Shown: positions 1-6,108 of the stretch, piece by piece
Layout: each line of letters begins with the position of its first letter
Position numbering within the stretch: the stretch's first letter is position 1
Source of the DNA: Rothia sp. HMSC078H08
Lineage (GTDB): Bacteria; Actinomycetota; Actinomycetes; Actinomycetales; Micrococcaceae
Assembly (NCBI RefSeq): GCF_001808955.1
Contig: NZ_KV795254.1
Span: 39,403-103,402, forward strand
Reading direction: 5' to 3'
DNA length: 64,000 nt
The notes under the pieces: generated by a model
What the model saw: the letters and a program-made list of their open reading frames with translations, nothing else
Database searches by the model: none
Told to the model about the DNA's origin: nothing
Program-made: the position numbers and the translations under genes

Positions 1-221
1 ACGGTGAAGACGCTGGCGCGGTGCGCGGACGGGTCGATACCGCGGGTGGTGAGCTGCGCGGCGGCGCGCGGGTCGATGCGGTTGCCTTCTTCTTCGTTGC
101 TGATGCCGCTGGAGGTGACGGTGACGGGCACGCCGGCTTCTTGGGCGTGCTGGCGGATGAGGTATTCGCCGACGGGGGAGCGGCAGATGTTGCCGGTGCA
201 GACAGTCATGATTCGGTACAT
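1..221 (-). CDS. Low-molecular-weight protein tyrosine phosphatase (partial, runs off the window start)
   Basis: The visible 73 residues begin MYRIMTVCTGNICRSP, which contains the P-loop CTGNICRS (C-x5-R-S) that forms the phosphate-binding site and carries the nucleophilic cysteine of low-molecular-weight tyrosine phosphatases. The downstream SSGISNEEEGNRIDPRA stretch also fits the family. The protein should be cytoplasmic and remove phosphate from tyrosine (or arginine) residues. The C-terminal half with the catalytic Asp lies outside the window. The ATG at 221 is preferred because a TACACT -10 box lies 6 nt upstream, suggesting a leaderless transcript; an internal ATG at 209 is an alternative. 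Confidence 0.85.
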   Translation of the reverse strand, partial: MYRIMTVCTGNICRSPVGEYLIRQHAQEAGVPVTVTSSGISNEEEGNRIDPRAAAQLTTRGIDPSAHRASVFT

Positions 222-227
222 GGTTCT

Positions 228-233
228 AGTGTA
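228..233 (-). promoter_or_regulatory. -10 box (TACACT) for the phosphatase gene
   Basis: TACACT lies 6 nt before the ATG, so transcription would start at or next to the start codon. No good -35 box is visible. The same spacing recurs at purN, the TetR gene and aztD in this window. Confidence 0.45.
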
Positions 234-348
234 TCGGTGGGGTCGTGGAAGGTTGGGCGCGGTGGGTGATTGCGGCGGTTCTTTGGGCGGCACGGTGATG
301 GGCGGAGGCGCTCGCTGAGGCGTACTCGCGGAGGCGCAAGGGCACGCG

Positions 349-383
349 AAGGCCCCGCCGATGAGGGGCCGGCGGGGCCTTTT
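349..383. terminator. Intrinsic terminator between the phosphatase gene and the first pentapeptide-repeat gene
   Basis: An 11-bp GC-rich stem (AAGGCCCCGCC with GGCGGGGCCTT) closes an 11-nt loop. The T-run follows the stem on the plus strand; on the minus strand, where it would end the 395-1777 gene, the T-tract is poor. It is therefore a hairpin of uncertain efficiency for the upstream gene. Confidence 0.5.
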
Positions 384-394
384 AGAGATGAGCC

Positions 395-1777
395 TTATCC
401 AGCGGGCTTTTCTTCTTTGCTGTCATTAGATTTATCTAACGGCTTTGCTGACCCACTGACACGAGTATATTTCTTATTTTCTTCATCCCAGGAATCTGGA
501 TCGAAGAGACGAGCCCCTACTGGAAGATCTTTGGTAATTACCTCATTATTAGGCAGGATAAGATCTGCAGATCCATATTTTACGCCAGGCTTATCTTTTC
601 TCTGTATGAAATTCCAGATATGTTCGCAATTATACGGAAAATAAGAATCTGAAAAGTCTGTATCGTAGGGTATTTTTGATAGTTGAAATATTGCGGATCC
701 TGTTGACTGTAAGCCGTTGAAATTGGCACTTGTTTCAAAGTTTGTATACGAAAAATCTACCCCTTCCTTAAAATATGCATTTTTGAATGTAATGCCATCT
801 TTAAAATATCCTCCAGCAAAAGATGCTCTGCGAAGGAACTGTGACGATTCAAAGCTGGTATCTCCAATGAATATTGTAAATGAAAAATCTGCCTCCGAGA
901 AAGATAAGTTTCTAAGTGGATAAAAAATAACTGATCGCGAAAAATTGTATGAAAAATTATTCCAATGTTTTTGGTTGTTTTTGTTGAGAATCTCATCATC
1001 TATTCTTGAGCTTATCTCTTTAAAAATTGATATTCTAGTGTCTTGTTCATCTATAAGTCTTGCTTGGTCCCCTCTATAATCACCTTCGTAATTTTCTGGG
1101 GGCATTTCGTAATTGATTCCGTCGTAGGCCATAATATTTCCGTCGATAGCAAGAGAGAAAGGTGAACGGATATAAGAGCAGAGGCTATTGACAATAGCCT
1201 GGCCTTCCTTCTGCTGTTTTTCTGGGGTGAGAGTTTCATCAGCAATCCACTCATCGACCAAGCCCACAAGGGTATAGACGCCACCTAGACGGACGGCTGC
1301 TTTTTCATTAGCTAGCTGTTCTACAGCCGTGGTGTAGCGGCTGTGGCGTTCAGCGTGTACCTGGCGGGTATGGTCACGTTCACTCTTGATGGCATCTTGT
1401 TCACGTTTTGCAGCCTCGTTCTTTGCATCCTGTTCATTCTTTTGAATATCAGCCTCGACCTTGCGACGGTCGACCTGGTTCTTCCAACTGGTCTGCAAAA
1501 GAGTCAAGATGGCGATGATGCCGCCAGTTATGTAGAGAATGTGTAGACGAAGATCCGCAATTGCTTTGCTTTCAGGGTACTTATTGTCAGCGTCGCTAGC
1601 CGGGATAAGCAGACTTAAGAAACCCAGAACGGGGCCCACGACAGGAATGTTGGATAAAGACTTCCATAGAGGAACTGTAAGTGCCAGGAAGCCTCCAAGG
1701 CACCCGAGGAAGATGAGTATCAGGGAGAAATGACGAATATAAGGTGGCTCTTCTAGCGGGGTCTCATTGTTTGCCAA
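395..1777 (-). CDS. Membrane-anchored pentapeptide-repeat protein, paralog A (460 aa)
   Basis: The function is not known. The N-terminus has hydrophobic segments at about residues 17-38 and 76-95, the second reading LHILYITGGIIAILTLLQ. A charged, probably coiled-coil stretch follows (about 96-145). Next is a conserved block (AVRLGGVYTLVGLVDEW) found in many actinobacterial pentapeptide-repeat proteins. Residues about 285-355 contain degenerate A/S-x-F-type repeats, expected to form a right-handed beta-helix. The C-terminus ends with a family tail containing ARLFDPDSWDE. The start is a TTG at 1777 with AGGAG 6 nt upstream, matching the two sister genes that use GTG. The gene is visibly AT-rich compared with the chromosome, which suggests recent acquisition or weak selection. 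Confidence 0.8.
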   Translation of the reverse strand: MANNETPLEEPPYIRHFSLILIFLGCLGGFLALTVPLWKSLSNIPVVGPVLGFLSLLIPASDADNKYPESKAIADLRLHILYITGGIIAILTLLQTSWKNQVDRRKVEADIQKNEQDAKNEAAKREQDAIKSERDHTRQVHAERHSRYTTAVEQLANEKAAVRLGGVYTLVGLVDEWIADETLTPEKQQKEGQAIVNSLCSYIRSPFSLAIDGNIMAYDGINYEMPPENYEGDYRGDQARLIDEQDTRISIFKEISSRIDDEILNKNNQKHWNNFSYNFSRSVIFYPLRNLSFSEADFSFTIFIGDTSFESSQFLRRASFAGGYFKDGITFKNAYFKEGVDFSYTNFETSANFNGLQSTGSAIFQLSKIPYDTDFSDSYFPYNCEHIWNFIQRKDKPGVKYGSADLILPNNEVITKDLPVGARLFDPDSWDEENKKYTRVSGSAKPLDKSNDSKEEKPAG

Positions 1778-1823
1778 GACAATCTCCTGTCTTCATTGAG
1801 AGGAACGGTCACCTTTCAGCATA
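1777..1823 (-). promoter_or_regulatory. Shared leader of paralog A: TATGCT box, AGGAG, TTG start
   Basis: On the minus strand TATGCT (1818-1823) stands 41 nt from the TTG start, with AGGAG 6 nt before the start. The same layout occurs in the other paralogs. The ATG inside TATGCTG also opens a 9-codon reading frame that stops before the gene, so a leader peptide is an alternative reading. Confidence 0.5.
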
Positions 1824-1865
1824 GTGCATAAGCTACCTGACTGGGGCCTCTAGCGGTCATAAACA

Positions 1866-1899
1866 GAGACCCCACCACACATTCAACGTGGCGGGCCTC
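1866..1899 (-). terminator. Degenerate terminator hairpin of paralog B
   Basis: An imperfect hairpin (GAG-ACCCC-ACCAC with GTGG-CGGG-CCTC) sits just past the stop of the 1906-3525 gene. It is clearly related in sequence to the intact terminator at 4275-4308 after paralog C, so the terminator was duplicated together with the gene. Confidence 0.55.
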
Positions 1900-1905
1900 T
1901 GGATA

Positions 1906-3525
1906 TTACTGCGCGGGCTCACTGAGTCGGGTGTAGTCCCGTTTCTCTTTGTCCCAGGAATCCGGGTCGAAGAGTACGGCTCCGTGAGGGAGAATGAACG
2001 TTCTGTTAAGAAGCTTCGCCTCGCCGCAGCTGAAACCGTGCGGGCTTTCTGAGTGTGCCTCGAACAGGTATTCCTGCGGATTCACCTGTGCAGAGAACCT
2101 GGCAGAGTTGGAAGCATCAGCAAATATGGGTGCACACTTTTCGAAATATGCCTCCTCGAAGCTTGTTTTGCCGCTGAACTTCGCGCCCCGGAAGTATGCG
2201 TCTTCGGTGAACTCCGCGCTGCTGAAGTATGCGTTTTCGGTGAACGTTGCGTTTCCGAAGCCTGCGGCTCTGGCGAATTTTGCGCCATCGAAGTCTGCGG
2301 TCCCGGCGAACTCTGCTTCGCCAAAGTACGCGGCTCCGGCGAATTTTGCGCCATCGAAGTCTGCGTCCCCAGCGAACATCGCATTCTCGAAGTTTGCATT
2401 TCCGGTGAACTTTGCGTTGTTGAAGTCTGCGGCTTCGTCGAACTCCGCGTGGCCTCCGGCGAACTCCGCGTAGTCAAAGTACGCGAGTCCAGTGAACTCC
2501 GCACCACCGAAGTCTGCGGCTCCGGCGAACTTCGCATCCCGGAAGTCGGCGGCTCCGGCGAACTTTGCACCACCGAAGTCTGCTTCACCGTAGAATCGGG
2601 CGGATACAAAATTGCCTTGTTCAATGGTGAGGTTGTTCAAGGGGTAGAAAATTGGTGCCCGGCTAAAGTCGAACCCAAAGGTGCTCCATGTGCCGGGGGT
2701 AACGGTTACCTTCTTGTTCTTACCCATGCTGACTTTGCTGCTACGTTTGCTCATTTCCTCGAAAATGGCGCGGCGTACGTCCTGTTCTTCATGAAATGCT
2801 GCTTGAAGTGCCGCGATGTTATCGGGTTCCTGATATTCCGCAGAGTCCTCAAAACGCTTGCGTAGAGTATCGAGCTTTGAGGATTCATCTGGAAGAAGAG
2901 TGTCAGGCTTTTTTGATTCGAGCTCTTTTAATTCCTGGCGGGCTTCGTATTCGTCAATTTTCTCCGCAAGAGGGAAGGGAGAACGGCTGTAGGAGCAGAG
3001 GTTATTGATAATAACCTGCCCTTCTTTTTGTTGTTCTTCTGGGTCGAGGGTTTCATCAGCAAGCCACTCATCGACCAAACCCACGAGGGTATAGATGCCG
3101 CCCAGACGGACGGCCGCTTTCTCGTCGGCTAGCTGTTCTACAGCCTTGGTGTAACGACTACGGCGCTCCGCATGAACCTGGCGGATATGGTCGCGCTCGT
3201 TCTTCTCCGCGTCCTGCTCATTCTTCTTGATGTCGGCATCAATTTTGAAGCGGTCACCCTGGTTCTTCCAGTTCGTCTGCAGAAGAGTCAGAACTGCAAT
3301 AATACCGCCAGTGACGTACAGAAGATGCAGGCGCAACTGATCTGAACTGCCGGAGCTCATACCGCAGTGCAACCACAGCATCCAAGGCAGAAGAATCGCA
3401 ACCGCGCCGCCACCCAGACCAAAGCTAATGAGGAGCTTAGTAAAGTGTTGGATATACCAAGGCTTCTCCTGCGCTTTTGGGATTACCGGGTTTTCCGGAG
3501 CGGATGATGCGTTATCGCGGGGCAC
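1906..3525 (-). CDS. Membrane-anchored pentapeptide-repeat protein, paralog B (539 aa)
   Basis: The function is not known. Two hydrophobic segments near the N-terminus (FTKLLISFGLGGGAVAILL and LHLLYVTGGIIAVLTLLQ) are followed by a charged linker, the conserved block AVRLGGIYTLVGLVDEW, and a highly charged stretch. About 150 residues then carry the most regular pentapeptide repeats of the family, such as ADFGGAKFAGAADF. The tail (SPHGFSCGEAKLLNR, then AVLFDPDSWDKE) is shared with paralog C. An in-frame ATG exists at 3570, but the GTG at 3525 has AGGAG 6 nt upstream and the same spacing to TATGCT as its sisters, so it is preferred. The beta-helix would face the cytoplasm or the exterior depending on topology, which cannot be decided here. 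Confidence 0.8.
   Translation of the reverse strand: MPRDNASSAPENPVIPKAQEKPWYIQHFTKLLISFGLGGGAVAILLPWMLWLHCGMSSGSSDQLRLHLLYVTGGIIAVLTLLQTNWKNQGDRFKIDADIKKNEQDAEKNERDHIRQVHAERRSRYTKAVEQLADEKAAVRLGGIYTLVGLVDEWLADETLDPEEQQKEGQVIINNLCSYSRSPFPLAEKIDEYEARQELKELESKKPDTLLPDESSKLDTLRKRFEDSAEYQEPDNIAALQAAFHEEQDVRRAIFEEMSKRSSKVSMGKNKKVTVTPGTWSTFGFDFSRAPIFYPLNNLTIEQGNFVSARFYGEADFGGAKFAGAADFRDAKFAGAADFGGAEFTGLAYFDYAEFAGGHAEFDEAADFNNAKFTGNANFENAMFAGDADFDGAKFAGAAYFGEAEFAGTADFDGAKFARAAGFGNATFTENAYFSSAEFTEDAYFRGAKFSGKTSFEEAYFEKCAPIFADASNSARFSAQVNPQEYLFEAHSESPHGFSCGEAKLLNRTFILPHGAVLFDPDSWDKEKRDYTRLSEPAQ
2160..2625 (-). repeat. Coding repeats, about 15/30-bp period, inside paralog B
   Basis: Degenerate 15-bp units, often similar at 30 bp, encode the pentapeptide repeats. 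They are coding repeats with drift between units, not a CRISPR array, and they give ample scope for slippage or recombination between units and paralogs. Confidence 0.7.
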
Positions 3526-3571
3526 TAGGTTCTCCTGTCCTCTCTGATAGGAACGTTCACCTTCCAGCATA
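3525..3571 (-). promoter_or_regulatory. Shared leader of paralog B: TATGCT box, AGGAG, GTG start
   Basis: TATGCT (3566-3571) lies 41 nt from the GTG start at 3525, and AGGAG (3532-3536) lies 6 nt before it. This reproduces the arrangement of paralogs A and D exactly. Confidence 0.5.
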
Positions 3572-3611
3572 GGGTAAACCTGCTTGCCGTGAGTCGCGCC
3601 CGGTCATCAAC

Positions 3612-3621
3612 GGGGGGGGGG
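3612..3621. repeat. Homopolymer tract of ten G
   Basis: Ten consecutive G on the plus strand lie about 40 bp upstream of the TATGCT box of paralog B. An inverted repeat, TCGTCTGC (3624-3631) with GCAGACGA (3666-3673), follows it. Confidence 0.9.
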
Positions 3622-3825
3622 CTTCGTCTGCGTGAGATGCACAGGCGGTGCTTCCGTTATCTGCGGCAGACGAGGTGAGTATGGAAATCCTCAAAATAGG
3701 CGATATTGTTCCCTGCAGTGGATACAATAGGTGCGTAATTAGTGTTGTCGTGTTGTTATGTCTTAAGAATTACGCTACATTATTAGGTATACGGTCGCGT
3801 GTGTAGGGCTTGTCCTTATATACAA

Positions 3826-3883
3826 TGACCATAAAATAAAAGTGGAGCTACCAGCGATGGGGGAACATCGCCAGTAGCCCCAC
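3826..3883 (-). terminator. Strong intrinsic terminator of the 34-aa peptide gene
   Basis: On the minus strand an 18-bp stem with three G-U wobbles closes a 6-nt loop (3842-3883). It is followed directly by a T-rich tail (TTTTATTTTA). It begins 12 nt past the stop codon of the small gene, which supports that gene being a real, separate transcription unit. Confidence 0.8.
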
Positions 3884-3894
3884 GAAAGAATGGT

Positions 3895-3999
3895 CTAGAA
3901 GAGACACGAAGACACAAAATCGAGCATCTCTACGAGACCGACGAACAAGGTAGCCAGATAGCTACCACGTTCCACAATCAGCCAAAAATTCTTGGCCAT
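3895..3999 (-). CDS. Small hydrophobic peptide, 34 aa, unknown function
   Basis: This short frame reads MAKNFWLIVERGSYLATLFV and ends DFVSSCLF. It has AGGAGGTGA upstream (4005-4013), close to a perfect Shine-Dalgarno, at ideal spacing from the ATG at 3999. An extended -10, a 10-bp inverted repeat and a strong terminator complete a self-contained unit. The peptide is hydrophobic or amphipathic with only a few charged residues (K3, E10, R11, E24, D27) and one Cys at position 32. Size and character resemble type I toxin peptides, leaderless bacteriocins and small membrane regulators, but no family is recognised. It lies between pentapeptide-repeat paralogs B and C on the same strand. Confidence 0.65.
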   Translation of the reverse strand: MAKNFWLIVERGSYLATLFVGLVEMLDFVSSCLF

Positions 4000-4034
4000 A
4001 TGATTCACCTCCTCTCTATTTGAATGGAGATTTG

Positions 4035-4060
4035 GTGACAACGCGGAATTGCGTTGTCAC
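4035..4060. repeat. 10-bp inverted repeat at the promoter/5' end of the small peptide gene
   Basis: GTGACAACGC and GCGTTGTCAC flank a 6-nt spacer. The predicted transcription start falls at about 4058-4060, so the repeat is either an operator over the start point or a stable hairpin at the very 5' end of the mRNA, upstream of the ribosome binding site. Confidence 0.75.
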
Positions 4061-4065
4061 TGCTG

Positions 4066-4074
4066 ATTTTAGCA
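4066..4074 (-). promoter_or_regulatory. Extended -10 promoter (TGC-TAAAAT) of the small peptide gene
   Basis: On the minus strand TGCTAAAAT gives an extended -10 element. No good -35 box is seen 17-18 bp upstream, as is usual for extended -10 promoters. Confidence 0.5.
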
Positions 4075-4122
4075 GATGACAAACATTCCGCGGATTTTTG
4101 CTACCCAATTTATGTTTTATTT

Positions 4123-4224
4123 ATCTCCGGCATGGTGTAACACCACTGGAAAGCGATAAACGAATCCGGGTAGATAAGATTCGAAAAACCCCGCTAGAGC
4201 CTACAGGCTTAGCGGGGTTTTTCG
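4123..4224 (+). ncRNA. Candidate small RNA, divergent from the small peptide gene
   Basis: A strong plus-strand terminator (4182-4224: about 15-16 paired bases around a short loop, then TTTTTCG) has no plus-strand gene in front of it. Upstream are a small hairpin GGTG-TAA-CACC (4134-4144) and CGAATC/GATTCG (4161-4183). A possible -10 is TATGTT at 4111-4116. The start point is a guess. The hairpin could instead only serve as a barrier between units. Confidence 0.3.
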
Positions 4225-4274
4225 TGCCGTTTTTATTTTGTGCCCAGCTGCTCGGCGGCGGCCACCAGACGCGC

Positions 4275-4308
4275 AAAAGCCCCACCACACATTCAATGTG
4301 GCGGGGCC
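4275..4308 (-). terminator. Intrinsic terminator of paralog C
   Basis: GCCCC-A-CCACA pairs with TGTGG-C-GGGGC around a 7-nt loop, with one A-C mismatch, and is followed on the minus strand by TTTT. It sits about 10 bp past the stop of the 4317-5972 gene and is homologous to the hairpin after paralog B. Confidence 0.75.
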
Positions 4309-4316
4309 TCGGGATA

Positions 4317-5972
4317 TTACTGTGCGGGCTCACTAACGCGGGTGTACTCCTGCTTCTCTTCGTCCCAGGAATCCGGGTCGTACAGTACCGCACCGACAGG
4401 GAGAACGAACGTTCTATTAAGAAGCTGCGCCTCGCCACAGCTGAAACCGTGCGGGCTCTCCGGGCGCACCTCGAACAGGTAATCCTGCGGATTCGCCTGC
4501 GCCGAGAACCGGGCACTCTTCTGTTGACCCTCCGAGTCCCAAAAAGACGGCTCAGCGTACGCGAATCTAGTCTGCCTAAAATCAGCCTTCTGACTGAACT
4601 TCGCATCCGCAAAGTAGGCTCCCGCAAAGTAGGCTCCCGCAAAGTTCGCCCCGTTAAAGCTCACCGCCCCCGCGAACGTCGCCCTACCGAAGCCGACAAA
4701 TGCCGTGAACGTCGCCTCACTAAAGTCGGCGCCCTGCGCGAATGCCGCGTTAGCGAAGTTCGCGTACTGCGGGAAGTCCATGTCATAGCTCGTCCTTATA
4801 ACCGCAAAAAAACTCGACCGGCTGAACATGGCGTCGCCGTCGAACCGCGCCCCACTAAAATCCGCGTACTGCGTGAAGGTCGCCCCGCTAAAGTCCGCCG
4901 CGCCCGCAAAGCGTACGTTGCAGAATATTGCGGTCTGCTTGGTGGCTATACCGGCAAAGCGCGCGGCCCCGCCGAACAGCGACTTGGAGAACACCGCCGG
5001 GCGGTTGAAGACCGACGCGGCGAAGTGCGCCTCATCGTGGAACGTGGAGGCGGCGAATATTGCCTCTCCGCCGAAGGTGACCGCCGCGAAGCTGGCTATG
5101 CCTGCGGTGTTCAAGCGTGAGAAGTCGGCGTCGGCCTCGAAGGAAGCTACCCCGAAGTCGGCCGCAGCTGAAAAGACCACGTCTGAGAAGTCCGCCTCGC
5201 CGGTGAAGGTTACGGTTGCGAAGCTTGCCGCGTCCGCAAAACGTGCCTCGCCGAATTCTGCCGCGCCTGCGAAGTGTGCGGCGCTGAAACCCACCCAGTC
5301 GTTGAAGTTCGCGCCATGGAAGGATGCGTCGGCCGTGAACTGCGCCGCCGAGAAGCTGGTGTCACCGTGGAAGGTTGCGCCGAAGAAATCCGCCGGACCG
5401 TAGAAGGTTGCGGAGGCGAAGTCGGCGTTCTGAAAGTGCAGCTGCCGTAGCGGGTAGAAGATGGGTGCACCGCCAAAGTCGAAGCGCAGGTCAGCCCACA
5501 TTGGTGATGACGGCGACACCGTGTGCTGGCTTTCCTCATTGCCTTCTTTGTTGCTCTCGGCGGCGGCGAGGCGGCGGCTGAACTCCATGAAGACGGTGCG
5601 GCGCACTAGCTGCTCTTCGCGTAGTGCCTCCTGATCGCGCGTAAAGTTGCCTTCGTACCATTCGGGGGCTTCGTCTGATTCTAGAACCTGCCGCTTTTGC
5701 GCGAGGGGGTAGGGGGTGCGGATGCACTCGGTCAGCGCGTCGATGATGGTCTGGGCTTCTTCGCGGCGCCCCTGCTCGGGGAGGGATGCGTCGGTGAGCC
5801 ATTCGTCTGCCAGGTTTGCGAGTGTGTATGCCCCGCCGAGGCGTACGGCGGGCTGCCCGTCGAGGAATTGTTCGAGGGCGTGCGTGTAGCGCTCACGCCG
5901 CTCAGCCTGCTGGTTGCGTGCCGGGGTGTTTTTGCGTTGCCGCAGCGCAGTTAAGAGTTTGTTGAGGTTCAT
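4317..5972 (-). CDS. Soluble pentapeptide-repeat protein, paralog C (551 aa)
   Basis: The function is not known. Unlike its three sisters it has no N-terminal hydrophobic segment: MNLNKLLTALRQRKNT leads straight into the charged stretch and the conserved block AVRLGGAYTLANLADEWL. A long pentapeptide-repeat region fills about residues 177-470, with units such as ADFSGATFTQYADFSGARF. The tail (SPHGFSCGEAQLLNR, AVLYDPDSWDEE) matches paralog B almost word for word. The ATG at 5972 is chosen because AGGAAGGG lies upstream and the distance to the TATGCT box (40 nt) fits the family. An upstream ATG at 6047 lacks such support. Base composition is GC-rich like the core genome, unlike paralogs A and D. 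Confidence 0.8.
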   Translation of the reverse strand: MNLNKLLTALRQRKNTPARNQQAERRERYTHALEQFLDGQPAVRLGGAYTLANLADEWLTDASLPEQGRREEAQTIIDALTECIRTPYPLAQKRQVLESDEAPEWYEGNFTRDQEALREEQLVRRTVFMEFSRRLAAAESNKEGNEESQHTVSPSSPMWADLRFDFGGAPIFYPLRQLHFQNADFASATFYGPADFFGATFHGDTSFSAAQFTADASFHGANFNDWVGFSAAHFAGAAEFGEARFADAASFATVTFTGEADFSDVVFSAAADFGVASFEADADFSRLNTAGIASFAAVTFGGEAIFAASTFHDEAHFAASVFNRPAVFSKSLFGGAARFAGIATKQTAIFCNVRFAGAADFSGATFTQYADFSGARFDGDAMFSRSSFFAVIRTSYDMDFPQYANFANAAFAQGADFSEATFTAFVGFGRATFAGAVSFNGANFAGAYFAGAYFADAKFSQKADFRQTRFAYAEPSFWDSEGQQKSARFSAQANPQDYLFEVRPESPHGFSCGEAQLLNRTFVLPVGAVLYDPDSWDEEKQEYTRVSEPAQ

Positions 5973-6017
5973 GGCGGTGTGCCCTTCCTGCTCCGGTGCT
6001 GGCTTATATCCAGCATA
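5972..6017 (-). promoter_or_regulatory. Shared leader of paralog C: TATGCT box and ribosome binding site
   Basis: TATGCT (6012-6017) is 40 nt from the ATG start. The ribosome binding site reads AGGAAGGG rather than the AGGAG of the other three leaders. Confidence 0.45.
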
Positions 6018-6058
6018 GGGGAGAGCCCCGCCCCTGCGCGCTCGCACTGGTTGAAAGA

Positions 6059-6097
6059 AGAAGCCCCGCCTGCGCGAAGTACGCAGACGGGGCTTCT
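6059..6097 (-). terminator. Intrinsic terminator of paralog D
   Basis: AGAAGCCCCG and CGGGGCTTCT form the stem, with an inner CTGCG/CGCAG helix, 12 bp after the stop of the 6109-8211 gene. The minus-strand tail is CTTTCAA. Confidence 0.65.
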
Positions 6098-6108
6098 CCT
6101 AATGAGCC

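Noticed and set aside
2160..2625. Regular short repeats that could suggest a CRISPR array
   Set aside because: The 15/30-bp units drift, have no unique spacers and are in frame, encoding A-D/E-F-x-x pentapeptides.
4098..4224. A tRNA-like element near the small peptide gene
   Set aside because: Small hairpins are present, but there is no T-arm consensus, no 7-bp acceptor stem and no CCA-side pairing.
2053..5120. Long plus-strand frames opposite the pentapeptide-repeat genes
   Set aside because: They arise from the 15-bp coding periodicity of the repeats; they have no start signals, and the minus strand has ribosome binding sites, leaders and terminators.
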